Shown: piece after piece, positions 44,800-53,111 of the stretch
Numbering within the stretch: the stretch's first letter is position 1
How the letters are laid out: each line of letters opens with the position of its first letter
Origin: Caulobacter sp. UNC358MFTsu5.1
GTDB taxonomy: Bacteria; Pseudomonadota; Alphaproteobacteria; Caulobacterales; Caulobacteraceae
Direction: 5' to 3'
Length of the DNA: 64,000 bases
Assembly: GCF_000712075.1 (NCBI RefSeq)
Contig: NZ_JONW01000006.1
Span: 778,928 to 842,927 of the forward strand
Notes under the pieces: generated by a model
The model's input: only the letters and a program-made list of their open reading frames with translations
Told to the model about the DNA's origin: nothing
The model's database searches: none
Translations under genes and position numbers: made by a program

Positions 44800-45317
44800 T
44801 GCGGCGGCAGACGATCTGGCGGCTGGCCGGCGTGGCCGCCGTCCTGGGGGGACTGATCGACCTGCTGGGGCCGTTGGCCTATCCGCACCTGACCGATCCC
44901 GCGCGGCTGTCGACCTATGTGTTGATCGACCTCCTGCTGCTGTTCGGCATGCTGGGCGTGCAGTCGGTGGCGGGCCGGCTGATGGGATGGCCGGGCCTGG
45001 TTGGGTTCGTGATCGCGGTGGGCGGCGTCCTGCTGGTGCGCACCTCCGCGGCCGGGATCTGGGGCGCGGCGTCCTACACCGTGGCCTCGGCGGTCTGGTC
45101 GATCGGCATGGTCGTGGTCGGGACGACCCTGCTGGCCCGCAAGGGGCCGTTCCGCGCCGCCTCGGCCCTGTGGATCGCCGCCTTCGTCATCGGCCTTGCC
45201 GGGCTGGCCCTGAAGGATCAGGGTCTGGCCCACCGCCTGGCCGGCTGGTGCTTCGCCCTGGGCTTCATCGCCGCCGGCGTCATCCTGGCCAGAACCGCAT
45301 CGAGAGCAGAAGCATGA
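44799..45317 (+). CDS. Multi-pass membrane protein, unrecognised
   Basis: The 172-residue protein has five or six hydrophobic segments: LAGVAAVLGGLIDLLGPLAY, STYVLIDLLLLFGMLGV, PGLVGFVIAVGGVLLV, TVASAVWSIGMVVVGTTLLA, LWIAAFVIGLAGLAL and RLAGWCFALGFIAAGVILA. It shares one base with the SDR stop (TGATG) and overlaps the next SDR by four, so all three are translated together. The family is not recognised; similar proteins are called DUF4345-like or hypothetical. Confidence 0.7.
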   Translation: MRRQTIWRLAGVAAVLGGLIDLLGPLAYPHLTDPARLSTYVLIDLLLLFGMLGVQSVAGRLMGWPGLVGFVIAVGGVLLVRTSAAGIWGAASYTVASAVWSIGMVVVGTTLLARKGPFRAASALWIAAFVIGLAGLALKDQGLAHRLAGWCFALGFIAAGVILARTASRAEA

Positions 45318-46186
45318 CCAGCCAAGACAAGTCCCTTGGGGGCAAGACCCTTTTCATCACCGGCGCCTCTCGGGGCATCGGCCTGGCCATCGCCCTGCGG
45401 GCCGCTCGCGACGGGGCCAACATCGTCATCGCCGCCAAGACCGCCGAGGCGCATCCCAAGCTGCCGGGCACCATCTACACCGCCGCCGCCGACATCGAGG
45501 CGGCCGGCGGCAAGGCCCTGCCGCTGGTGGTCGACGTGCGCGAGGAGGCCAGCGTCCAGGCGGCCGTCGACAAGGCGGTCGAGACCTTCGGCGGCATCGA
45601 CATCTGCGTGAACAACGCCTCGGCGATCTCGCTCACGGGCACGCTGTCGACCGACATGAAGCGCTACGACCTGATGCACCAGATCAACGGGCGCGGCACG
45701 TTCCTGACCTCGAAGATCTGCCTGCCGCACCTGAGGAAGGCGGCCAACCCGCACATCCTGGCCCTGTCGCCGCCGCTGGACATCAAGCCCCGCTGGTTCG
45801 CGCCGCACGTCGCCTATTCGATGGCCAAGTACAACATGAGCCTGTGCATGCTGGGCATGGCCGAGGAGTTCCGCGCCGACGGCGTGGCCTGCAACGCCCT
45901 GTGGCCGCGCACCGCCATCGCAACCGCCGCCATCCAGTTCGCCCTGACCGGCGAGGAGGGGCTCAAGCACTGCCGCACGGTCGAGATCATGGCCGACGCC
46001 GCCCACGCCATCTTCCTCAAGCCCTCGCGCGCGTTCACCGGCCAGTTCGTGATCGACGACACCTTCCTCTATGGCGAGGGCGTGCGCGACTTCGACCAGT
46101 ACCGCGTCGATCCGACCGCCACCCTGATGCCGGACTTCTTCGTGCCCGAGGACAGCGTCCCGCCTCCTGGGGTGGTGATCGGGTAA
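45314..46186 (+). CDS. Short-chain dehydrogenase (HSDL2-like)
   Basis: The 290-residue oxidoreductase has FITGASRGIGLAIALRAARD for NAD(P), VNNASAI and the catalytic YSMAK, with the Ser in ILALSPPL. Length and the IVIAAKTAEAHPKLPGTIYT segment match the HSDL2-type group lacking the sterol-carrier tail. The substrate is unknown. It overlaps the preceding membrane gene by four bases (ATGA) and is the last gene of the run, followed by a family 1 palindrome. Confidence 0.9.
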   Translation: MTSQDKSLGGKTLFITGASRGIGLAIALRAARDGANIVIAAKTAEAHPKLPGTIYTAAADIEAAGGKALPLVVDVREEASVQAAVDKAVETFGGIDICVNNASAISLTGTLSTDMKRYDLMHQINGRGTFLTSKICLPHLRKAANPHILALSPPLDIKPRWFAPHVAYSMAKYNMSLCMLGMAEEFRADGVACNALWPRTAIATAAIQFALTGEEGLKHCRTVEIMADAAHAIFLKPSRAFTGQFVIDDTFLYGEGVRDFDQYRVDPTATLMPDFFVPEDSVPPPGVVIG

Positions 46187-46201
46187 ACCAACCCACCTCC
46201 G

Positions 46202-46322
46202 CTCATCCCGGCGAATGCCGGGACCCATATCCAATAGCGGTGCGATGATTGGATGAGCGCCGCGCTCTTGGCGTCGGCCTCAAAGCCATTCCATCTGGGT
46301 CCCGGCATTCGCCGGGATGAGC
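46202..46322. repeat. Intergenic palindromic repeat, family 1
   Basis: CTCATCCCGGCGAATGCCGG and its near complement at the far end, with GGGACCCA/TGGGTCCC inner arms, match 2153-2267. It lies between the convergent SDR and TfoX-N genes. Confidence 0.87.
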
Positions 46323-46335
46323 GGATTCTTGGGTG

Positions 46336-46671
46336 CTATTTCCGGGGCCGGTCCTTGCGCGCCGCCGCCACGGTGATGGACTTGCGCGCCCAGTCGATCA
46401 TCAGGTCCGGATCGTCCAGGGCCTCGGCCGGGGCGGTCCAGTAGGCCATGGGGCTCATGCCGAAGGGCGCGAACTGGGTGCTGCCGACTGCCTCGAAATC
46501 GGCGCGCAGGGTCTCGTCGCCCTTGAGGTACAGGGTGTCGTCGTCGATCAGGGCGAAGAACAGGCCTTGGGCGTAGAGCCCGACTCCGCCGAACATCTTG
46601 CGGAAGGTCAGCGGTCCCACCGGGGCCAGCTGTTCCAGCACGAAATCCAGATAGTCCGAAGAGACCGCCAT
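46336..46671 (-). CDS. TfoX N-terminal domain protein
   Basis: The 111-residue protein has the TfoX_N pattern: YLDFVLEQLAPVGPLTFRKM, FGGVGLYAQGLFFALIDDDT, LYLKGDE and FEAVGSTQFAPFG. The C-terminal TfoX domain is absent, as in many Proteobacteria. Full-length TfoX activates competence genes; the role of stand-alone N domains is unknown. Its ATG (46669-46671) directly touches the ATG of the divergent GNAT gene (CATATG), so each promoter must lie inside the other coding region. Confidence 0.88.
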   Translation of the reverse strand: MAVSSDYLDFVLEQLAPVGPLTFRKMFGGVGLYAQGLFFALIDDDTLYLKGDETLRADFEAVGSTQFAPFGMSPMAYWTAPAEALDDPDLMIDWARKSITVAAARKDRPRK

Positions 46672-47151
46672 ATGCCCGTCACCATTCGCCCGGCCGTCCC
46701 GGGGGACAGCGCCCTGATCCTGCAGTTCATCCGCGACCTGGCCGAGTACGAGAAGCTGCTCGACGCGGTGGAGGCGACGCGGGACGACGTCACGGTGGCG
46801 CTGTTCGGCGAAAACCCCAAGGCCTTCTGCGACATCGCCGAGATCGACGGCGAACCGGTGGGCTTCGCCCTGTGGTTCTACAACTTCTCGACCTTCGTCG
46901 GCCGGCACGGGATCTATCTGGAGGACCTGTTCGTGCGGCCCGAGGCGCGCGGGTCGGGCGCGGGCAAGGCCCTGCTGGCCAATCTGGCGCGGCGCTGCCT
47001 GGACGAGAACCTGGGCCGGCTGGAATGGGCCGTGCTGGACTGGAACGCCCCGTCCATCGCCTTCTACGACAGCCTGGGCGCCGCGGCGATGGACGAGTGG
47101 ATCGTGCGGCGGATGACCGGCGATGCGTTGCGGAAGTTGGCGGCGCTCTAG
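46672..47151 (+). CDS. GNAT family N-acetyltransferase
   Basis: The 159-residue enzyme transfers acetyl from acetyl-CoA to an amine. Motif A, DLFVRPEARGSGAGKALLAN, with the CoA loop RGSGAGKA is clear, and the C-terminal WNAPSIAFYDSLGAAAMDEW is typical of polyamine/diamine acetyltransferase-like members. The substrate is not determined. The start codon at 46672 abuts the divergent TfoX-N start. Confidence 0.92.
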   Translation: MPVTIRPAVPGDSALILQFIRDLAEYEKLLDAVEATRDDVTVALFGENPKAFCDIAEIDGEPVGFALWFYNFSTFVGRHGIYLEDLFVRPEARGSGAGKALLANLARRCLDENLGRLEWAVLDWNAPSIAFYDSLGAAAMDEWIVRRMTGDALRKLAAL

Positions 47152-47165
47152 GCCCTTCCCTTCAA

Positions 47166-47197
47166 CCGCTCATCCCGGCATTCGCCGGGATGAGCGG
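47166..47197. repeat. Family 1 short palindrome between convergent genes
   Basis: CCGCTCATCCCGGC, ATTC, GCCGGGATGAGCGG forms a perfect 14-bp stem with a 4-base loop. It is one arm pair of the family 1 element and lies between the GNAT and MFS genes, which end toward each other. Confidence 0.85.
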
Positions 47198-47206
47198 GTT
47201 TGGAAG

Positions 47207-48493
47207 CTACTCCAGCCGGTCCGCCTGCCGCAGCGCCGGGAACATCTTGGCCCAGGCTCCCGTGACGATCAGCGCCCCGACGCCGCCGAACACCGCCGCG
47301 CCGACCGGGCCCAGGAACCGGGCGGCGACGCCGCTCTCGAACTCGCCCAGCTCGTTGGAGGCGCTGATGAACAGGCCCGAGACGGCGGCGACGCGGCCGC
47401 GCATCGGGTCGGGCGTGACCAGCTGCACCAGGGTCTGGCGGATATAGACCGAGACCATGTCGGCCCCGCCCAGCACCGCCAGGGCGCCGACCGACAGCCA
47501 GGTCCATTTCGACAGGCCGAACACGATGGTCGCCGCGCCGAACACCGCCACGGCGCCGAACATCAAAAGGCCCGCGCGGCGGCGGATCTGGTGGCTGGCC
47601 AGGAAGATCGCCACCACGGTGGCGCCCACGGCTGGGGCGGCGCGCAGCACGCCGAAGCCCTCGGCCCCGACGTGCAGCACGTCACGGGCGAAGACCGGCA
47701 GCAGGGCCGTGGCCCCGCCCAGCAGCACGGCGAACAGGTCCAGCGAAATCGAGCCGAAGACGATCTTGTTGTCCCAGGTATAGGCCAGACCTTCCTTGAT
47801 CAGGGTCCAGCGCGAGCCGGGCTGGACGACCGGCTTGGTCGACTGGCGGATGAAGATCAGGCACAGGCCGCCCAGCAGGAACAGGGCCGCCGAGGTCCCG
47901 AAGGCCGTGGCCGGCGAGATGGCGCACAGCAGGCCGCCCAGGGCCGGGCCGATGATCGAACCGCTCTGCCAGGACAACGAATTCCAGGCGATGGCGCGCG
48001 GCAGCAGGGCGCGCGGCACCAGCATCGGCCCCATGGCGCTGGACGCCGGCGACAGGAAGGCGCGGCCGGCGCCGAACAGCACGGCGATGGCGAAGATCGG
48101 CCACAGGGCCGTGTGTCCCGACCAGGCCAGGACGCCCAGGCCCAAGGCGCAGAGGATGTCGACGCCGATCGCGGCGGTCATGATCATCTTGCGGTCGTGC
48201 CGGTCGGCGGTCTCCCCCGCGGTCAGGGTCAGGAAGAACAGCGGGATGAACTGGGCCAGCCCCACCATGCCCAGGAGGAACGCGCCCTGGCCCTCGGTCC
48301 GGCCCAGTTCGCGGGCCAGGGTGTAGACCTGCCAGCCGATCGTCACGCCCTGGATCTGCACCGCCAGGGTCGCCACGAACCGCGCGGCCCAGAAGAACAG
48401 GAAGTCCCGCTGCTTGAGCAGGGCGCGCATGGAGGTGTCCGCCACTTCGAGAGCCGAAGGGACGGAGTCGGGGTCGGGGGGCACGTCAGTCAT
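47207..48493 (-). CDS. MFS transporter
   Basis: The 428-residue inner-membrane permease has about 12 membrane helices. LTLTAGETADRHDRKMIMT is the loop 2-3 motif of the major facilitator superfamily, and GAGRAFLSPASSAMGPMLVP, GSIIGPALGGLLCA and VAAVSGLFISASNELGEFES follow. The order resembles enterobactin exporter EntS and related drug/siderophore exporters, but the substrate cannot be assigned. The start is the ATG at 48491-48493; 29 upstream codons are less likely. Divergent from a possible leader peptide. Confidence 0.9.
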   Translation of the reverse strand: MTDVPPDPDSVPSALEVADTSMRALLKQRDFLFFWAARFVATLAVQIQGVTIGWQVYTLARELGRTEGQGAFLLGMVGLAQFIPLFFLTLTAGETADRHDRKMIMTAAIGVDILCALGLGVLAWSGHTALWPIFAIAVLFGAGRAFLSPASSAMGPMLVPRALLPRAIAWNSLSWQSGSIIGPALGGLLCAISPATAFGTSAALFLLGGLCLIFIRQSTKPVVQPGSRWTLIKEGLAYTWDNKIVFGSISLDLFAVLLGGATALLPVFARDVLHVGAEGFGVLRAAPAVGATVVAIFLASHQIRRRAGLLMFGAVAVFGAATIVFGLSKWTWLSVGALAVLGGADMVSVYIRQTLVQLVTPDPMRGRVAAVSGLFISASNELGEFESGVAARFLGPVGAAVFGGVGALIVTGAWAKMFPALRQADRLE

Positions 48494-48561
48494 GGCGGCG
48501 GACCATGGTCCCGAGCGAGCGTCACCGCAATCGAGTTTGTTTGATGCGACAGTTGAATTCA

Positions 48562-48590
48562 TTGACGTCAGGCGCACCAAGCCCTATTCC
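48562..48590 (+). promoter_or_regulatory. Probable housekeeping-sigma promoter
   Basis: TTGACG (48562-48567) and TATTCC (48585-48590) are separated by 17 bases. Transcription would start near 48597, just upstream of the Arg-rich short reading frame at 48620. The downstream gene is the GNAT at 48751. Confidence 0.5.
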
Positions 48591-48619
48591 GCGCGCTCCA
48601 ACGGAAGGAAAGCGCCGCC

Positions 48620-48670
48620 ATGCGACGCCTGCGACGAACCTGCGCCGCGCGGACCGGAGTCCGCAAATAA
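48620..48670 (+). CDS. Possible 16-residue arginine-rich leader peptide
   Basis: The frame MRRLRRTCAARTGVRK has six arginines in 16 codons, three of them the rare codon CGA. It is preceded by GGAAGGA, 10-16 bases before the ATG, and by a good promoter. A large hairpin followed by CCCCTTTT starts two bases after its stop codon, and a GNAT gene begins 80 bases after the stop. This is the layout of a translational attenuator. It could also be chance; conservation in relatives would decide. Confidence 0.35.
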   Translation: MRRLRRTCAARTGVRK

Positions 48671-48671
48671 C

Positions 48672-48725
48672 GCCCCGGAAGCGGCCGTCTCGGCCGCGTC
48701 ACGATCCGGGGCTATGTCCCCTTTT
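48672..48725 (+). terminator. Nested hairpin with weak T-run before the GNAT gene
   Basis: Outer arms GCCCCGGA (48672-48679) and TCCGGGGC (48705-48712) enclose an inner stem GCGGCCG/CGGCCGC (48681-48687 and 48691-48697). TATGTCCCCTTTT follows. It could terminate transcription started at 48597 and so control the gene at 48751. Confidence 0.45.
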
Positions 48726-48750
48726 CGTGTTCCGGATCGTTTAAGCGCCC

Positions 48751-49269
48751 ATGTCGTCTCCCGCCGTCGCCCCTTCGCCGCTTCCGCCCGCCATCCTCAT
48801 CGAACAGCCCGAGCACGCTCGCGCCGTCGAGGTGCTGGTCGATCGCGCCTTCGGTCCGGGCCGTTTCGCCAAGTCGTCCGAGCGCCTGCGCGAGGGCAAC
48901 CACAAGCTGGACGACTGCTCGTTCGTGGCCCTGGACGACGGCCGGGTGATCGGCAGCGTGCGCCTGTGGCCCGTGACCGTGGGCGGCAAGCCCGTGGCCT
49001 TCCTGGGTCCACTGGCGGTCGACGCCGACGAGCGCAAGCACGGCCTGGGCCAGGCCCTGGTCGAGGCCGCCTGCGACGCGGCCGCCAAGGCCGGCTGGGC
49101 CGCGGTGCTGCTGGTCGGCGACGCCCCCTATTTCGGCCGGGTCGGCTTCGCGGCCGAGCCCGCCGCCCAGGCGATCATGCCGGGCCCAGCGGATCAGCGG
49201 CGCGTGCTGGTCAAGGCGCTGGTCGAGGGCGGGGATCAAGGCCTGGCGGGTCCGATCCGCATCGGGTGA
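48751..49269 (+). CDS. GNAT family N-acetyltransferase (YhbS-like)
   Basis: The 172-residue protein has the fold of YhbS-type GNATs: DCSFVALDDGRVIGSVRLWP, FLGPLAVDADERKHGLGQAL with the CoA loop in RKHGLGQ, LVEAACDAAAKAGWAAVLLV and DAPYFGRVGFAAEP. The acetyl acceptor is unknown. An attenuator-like leader (48562-48725) lies upstream, and the DUF1285 gene follows 50 bases downstream. Confidence 0.9.
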   Translation: MSSPAVAPSPLPPAILIEQPEHARAVEVLVDRAFGPGRFAKSSERLREGNHKLDDCSFVALDDGRVIGSVRLWPVTVGGKPVAFLGPLAVDADERKHGLGQALVEAACDAAAKAGWAAVLLVGDAPYFGRVGFAAEPAAQAIMPGPADQRRVLVKALVEGGDQGLAGPIRIG

Positions 49270-49319
49270 GCGGGAAGCCCGCGCTTGAGCCGGGCGCCGG
49301 CTTGCCCTACCTGAAACCC

Positions 49320-49895
49320 ATGACCGTCGATCCCACCCCTTCCGGCCTCGCAGGCGTCACCGCCGCCGCCAAGGAAGCGGGCCAGCGCGGCCTGCCGCCC
49401 GTGCACCTGTGGCATCCCGAGCATTGCGGCGACATCGACATCCGCATCCGCAAGGACGGGGTCTGGTTCCACGAGGGCACGCCGATCGGGCGCGAGGCGC
49501 TGGTGCGCCTGTTCTCGACCGTGCTGCGGCTCGACCCGGACGGCTATCACCTGGTCACGCCGGTGGAGAAGCTGAAGATCCAGGTCGAGGACGCGCCCTT
49601 CATCGCCACGCGGGTGGACCAGGTGGGCGATATCTTGCGCTTCGAGACCAATGTCGGCGACGTGGTCGAGGCGGGGCCGGACAACGCCATCCGCGTCGAG
49701 ACCGATCCGGCGACCGGCGAGCCCCGGCCCTATCTGCACGTGCGGCGCGGCCTGGAGGCCCTGATCGCGCGGCCGGTGTTCTACGAGCTGGCCGAGCTGG
49801 CCGCCGAGCGCGACACGCCCGACGGGCCGCGCCTGGGCGTGGCCTCGAACGGCGCCTGGTTCCCGATCGCGCCGGCCGGGGTCCATCGCGGATGA
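49320..49895 (+). CDS. DUF1285 family protein
   Basis: The 191-residue protein has the DUF1285 hallmarks: PVHLWHPEHCGDIDIRIRKD, GVWFHEGTPIGREALVRLFS, VEDAPFIATRVDQVG and the C-terminal YLHVRRGLEALIARPVFYEL. The family is conserved in Proteobacteria but has no established function. It overlaps the Nudix gene by four bases (ATGA), so the two are translated together. Confidence 0.9.
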   Translation: MTVDPTPSGLAGVTAAAKEAGQRGLPPVHLWHPEHCGDIDIRIRKDGVWFHEGTPIGREALVRLFSTVLRLDPDGYHLVTPVEKLKIQVEDAPFIATRVDQVGDILRFETNVGDVVEAGPDNAIRVETDPATGEPRPYLHVRRGLEALIARPVFYELAELAAERDTPDGPRLGVASNGAWFPIAPAGVHRG

Positions 49896-50545
49896 CCCTG
49901 ACCCGTGACGAACGGCGGGCCTGGATCACCAGCAAGCTGGACCCGATCGAGGCCTACGATCCCAGCCTGGACGCCGCGCGTTCGGACTTCGACCTCAATC
50001 CCGGCCTGCGGCCCGACAATCCCCACGCCCTGCGTCCGGCCGCCGTGCTGGTCGGGCTGGTCGAGCACGAGGAAGGCTGGACCGTGCTGCTGACCCGCCG
50101 GGCCGACACCCTGCGCAGCCATACCGGCCAGATCGCCTTTCCCGGCGGTCGCTGCGATCCCGGCGAGACGCCCTGGGAGACCGCCCTGCGCGAGGCCCGG
50201 GAGGAGATCAATCTCGACCCGAAGTTCGTGACCCTGGCGGGCCTGCTGCACGGCTACCGCACGGTGACCGGCTTCCACGTCACCCCGGTGGTGGGCTTCA
50301 TCGATCCGGCCGCCACCTTCGAGCCCAGCCCCGACGAGGTGGCCGACGTGTTCGAGACGCCGTTCGCCTTCCTGATGGATCCGGGCAACCACCAGCGCCA
50401 GCACCGCGACCTGCCCGACGGCGAGCGGCGGTTCTTCTACGCCATGCCCTGGAACGAGCGATTCATCTGGGGCGCGACCGCCGGCATGCTGCGGGGGCTG
50501 TACGAGCGCCTGCACGGGCCGGAAGGAGCGCCGGACGCCTCGTAA
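49892..50545 (+). CDS. Nudix hydrolase, CoA pyrophosphatase (UPF0035) type
   Basis: The 217-residue enzyme probably cleaves CoA or related nucleotides. The UPF0035 motif LLTRRADTLRSHTGQIAFPG is followed directly by the Nudix box GGRCDPGETPWETALREARE-EINL, with the key REARE and E-E residues. The GFHVTPVVGFIDPAATFEP segment is also typical. Overlap with DUF1285 implies coupled translation. It is upstream of cca by 136 bases. Confidence 0.92.
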   Translation: MTLTRDERRAWITSKLDPIEAYDPSLDAARSDFDLNPGLRPDNPHALRPAAVLVGLVEHEEGWTVLLTRRADTLRSHTGQIAFPGGRCDPGETPWETALREAREEINLDPKFVTLAGLLHGYRTVTGFHVTPVVGFIDPAATFEPSPDEVADVFETPFAFLMDPGNHQRQHRDLPDGERRFFYAMPWNERFIWGATAGMLRGLYERLHGPEGAPDAS

Positions 50546-50681
50546 TCCACCCAGGCGGACCCGACGTAAACCACGGAAGAATCTATGGTTAAGCTTCTCA
50601 ACGGGCTTGTCGGCGGGCGATAATCGTCTGAAATGCCTCGCCCCGCGTGCGGGGGCGTGTTGCGTACCGCGGGGGAGTAGC

Positions 50682-51935
50682 GTGAGCACCGAGACGATAG
50701 GCGTGGCGCCCTGGATGGCGCTGCCGGAGACCCAGGCCGTGATCGCCGCCCTCGAGAAGCGGGGCTTCCCCGGCTGTGCGCGCTTCGTGGGCGGCTGCGT
50801 GCGCAACACCCTGATGGGAAAGCCCATCGACGACATCGACATCGCCACCACCCTGACCCCCGACCAGGTGATCGAAGCGCTGGGCGAGGCGGGCCTGCGC
50901 TCGATCCCCACCGGCGTCGACCACGGCACCGTCACGGCCCTCTCCAACGGCCGGTCCTACGAGATCACCACCCTGCGCCGCGACGTCTCGACCGACGGCC
51001 GTCGGGCGGTGGTGTCGTTCACCCAGGACTGGGACCAGGACGCCGAGCGCCGCGACTTCCGCTTCAACGCCCTGTACGCCGACATCCACGGCCGTCTGTA
51101 CGATCCCACCGGCGAGGGCGTGAACGACGCCCGCGAGGGCCGGGTGGTGTTCGTCGGCGACCCGATGACCCGCATCCGCGAGGACTATCTGCGCATCCTG
51201 CGCTTCTTCCGCTTCCACGCCTGGTACGGCCGGGGCGACGCCGACCAGAAGGCCCTGGCCGCCTGCAAGGCGCTGAAGGGCATGGTCGAGGGCCGCGCCG
51301 CCGAGCGCACCCAGAAGGAGCTCCTGAAGCTGCTGGCGGCCGAGGACCCGCGCGCGGCCCTGCGCCTGATGGCCGCCACCGGCGTGCTGCCGGCCATCCT
51401 GCCGTTCGTGAAGTCGCTGGCCCGGTTCGAGGGGCTGATGGCCATCGAGACCGAGCAGTTGTTCGAGAACGATCCCGAGCTGCGCCTGGCGGCCCTGATC
51501 CCCGACGACCCCAAGATCGCCGAGCAGATGGCCGAGCGCCTGCGGCTGTCCAACGCCCTGAAGGAGCGGCTGGTCGAGGCGGTTGGCAAGTCGCCGCGCA
51601 TCGTCAGCTGGATGAGCCCGCGCGAGACCCGCCGGGCGGTCTACGCCCTGGGACTGAAGACCTTCAGCGACCGGGTCAAGCTGGCCTGGGCCGCCGCCAG
51701 CCGCTCGGCCACCACGGCCCAGTGGCGCGGCCTGCTGGCCCTGGGCGAAAGCTGGACCCCGCCGGCCTTCCCGCTGACCGGCGAGGAGATCCTCAAGGCC
51801 GGCGTGCCCAAGGGCCCGATGGTCGGCGAGGTGATGCGCGAGGTCGAGATCTGGTGGATCGACCAGGACTTCATCGAGGACAAGTTCTCGGCCATCGAAC
51901 GGCTGAAGGCCGTGGCGCAGGGGATGGTGTTCTAG
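50682..51935 (+). CDS. cca: CCA tRNA nucleotidyltransferase
   Basis: The enzyme adds or repairs the 3' CCA of tRNA. The 417-residue protein has the class II nucleotidyltransferase head: RFVGGCVRNTLMGKPIDDID with the GGxVR and DxD residues, RRDVSTDGRRAVVSFTQDWD, and RRDFRFNALYADIHGRLYDP. ERTQKELLKLLAAEDPRAAL belongs to the neck. The start is GTG at 50682 with GGGGGAG upstream; upstream codons are unlikely to be coding. This alphaproteobacterial form lacks an HD domain. Confidence 0.95.
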   Translation: MSTETIGVAPWMALPETQAVIAALEKRGFPGCARFVGGCVRNTLMGKPIDDIDIATTLTPDQVIEALGEAGLRSIPTGVDHGTVTALSNGRSYEITTLRRDVSTDGRRAVVSFTQDWDQDAERRDFRFNALYADIHGRLYDPTGEGVNDAREGRVVFVGDPMTRIREDYLRILRFFRFHAWYGRGDADQKALAACKALKGMVEGRAAERTQKELLKLLAAEDPRAALRLMAATGVLPAILPFVKSLARFEGLMAIETEQLFENDPELRLAALIPDDPKIAEQMAERLRLSNALKERLVEAVGKSPRIVSWMSPRETRRAVYALGLKTFSDRVKLAWAAASRSATTAQWRGLLALGESWTPPAFPLTGEEILKAGVPKGPMVGEVMREVEIWWIDQDFIEDKFSAIERLKAVAQGMVF

Positions 51936-52007
51936 ACGACCTCAACGACCGGTTGTTATCAGCCGGCGGCGGTTGCATGGTGGCCTCATCACAATGGGGG
52001 AGCCACC

Positions 52008-52196
52008 ATGGTCGACTTTGTCAAACTAACGAGCGCCGTCACCAACGAGCCGGTCTTCGTCAATCCGCAGCATGTGAAGGTCGTCCTCCATGTCGCGGGT
52101 ACGGATGGGACGAGGGTCATCTATGACGCCGGTCCAGACGGCGGAATTCTCGTTAAGGGAACACCCGATCAGGTCGCCGCGGCGCTTGCGATCTGA
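52008..52196 (+). CDS. Small FlbD-like protein of 62 residues
   Basis: The protein is MVDFVKLTSAV..., with the sequence pattern LT-x7-VFVNPQHVKVVLHV, then GTRVIYDAG and a C-terminal VKGTPDQVAAAL. This resembles the small strand-rich flagellar-operon protein FlbD family of Firmicutes and related bacteria, where a conserved VN and VKE-T-eeV recur. That resemblance is by eye. The gene stands alone after cca with GGGGGAG before the ATG at 52008. Function is unknown. Confidence 0.6.
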   Translation: MVDFVKLTSAVTNEPVFVNPQHVKVVLHVAGTDGTRVIYDAGPDGGILVKGTPDQVAAALAI

Positions 52197-52337
52197 GTAA
52201 CAGCAGGTCGTTCAGCGGACTTCCTGACGGCAGGTCCAACATATCAACGGCTCACTGAGCCTTGTTAGACCGTAGTTGAACTCGGCCGCGCTCAGGCGCA
52301 AATGCCGGTCAGCGCCCAAGGCGCTCCGGAGACCTCC

Positions 52338-53042
52338 ATGAAGATCGGCCTGCTCGAGACCGGCGAACCGCCTGAACAGCTCCAGCCCGCGTTCGGGCGC
52401 TACGCGACGATGTTCCAGGACCTGCTGGGTCCCGGGCACGACTACGTCGTCTACGATGTCCAGGCCGGGGTGCTGCCCGCCGATCCGGCCGAATGCGACG
52501 CCTATGTGGTCACCGGCTCGTCGGCCGGGGTCTATGACGACCTGCCCTGGATCGAACCGCTGAAGGCCTTCCTGGTCGAGGCCAGTCGCCAGCCGCTGGT
52601 CGGGGTCTGCTTCGGTCACCAGGTGATGGCCGAGGCGTTCGGCGGCAAGGTCGTGAAGTCGGACAAGGGCTGGGGCGTGGGGCTGCACCGCTACGACGTC
52701 GCCGAGCCCCAGCCGTGGATGGACTTGGAACGCGACCTGGCCCGCGTCGCCGTCCCGGCCTCGCACCAGGACCAGGTGATCGTCATCCCGCCCACCGCCC
52801 GCGCCGTGGCCGGCAGCGCCTTTACCCCCGCCGGCGTGCTGGTCTACGACGACCGCCCGGCGATCTCGATGCAGTTCCATCCCGAGTTCGACCCGGCCTA
52901 CGCCCGGGCCCTGATCGAGTCCCGGCGCGGCAGCCGCTTCACCGACGCCGAGGCCGACGCGGCGGTGGCCAGCCTGGACCAGGCCAACGACCGGGCGCGG
53001 GTGGGCGACTGGATCCAGGCTTTTCTGGCCGAGCACGCCTGA
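52338..53042 (+). CDS. Class I glutamine amidotransferase (GuaA-like)
   Basis: The 234-residue protein has the catalytic triad of class I amidotransferases: Cys in GVCFGHQVMAEAFGG at about residue 88, and His and Glu in QFHPEFDPAYARAL near 184-186. SSAGVYDDLPWIEPLKAFLV and PASHQDQVIVIPPTA are typical. As it stands alone it may be a stand-alone glutaminase or a hydrolase acting on gamma-glutamyl compounds. The ATG at 52338 is preferred over a start 12 codons upstream. Confidence 0.9.
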   Translation: MKIGLLETGEPPEQLQPAFGRYATMFQDLLGPGHDYVVYDVQAGVLPADPAECDAYVVTGSSAGVYDDLPWIEPLKAFLVEASRQPLVGVCFGHQVMAEAFGGKVVKSDKGWGVGLHRYDVAEPQPWMDLERDLARVAVPASHQDQVIVIPPTARAVAGSAFTPAGVLVYDDRPAISMQFHPEFDPAYARALIESRRGSRFTDAEADAAVASLDQANDRARVGDWIQAFLAEHA

Positions 53043-53111
53043 TCCGGCGAGATTTCTGGCAACCTGGACCGCGGGTCGGCCGTTCCGGCTGAAACCCGGG
53101 AGACCAGGATC

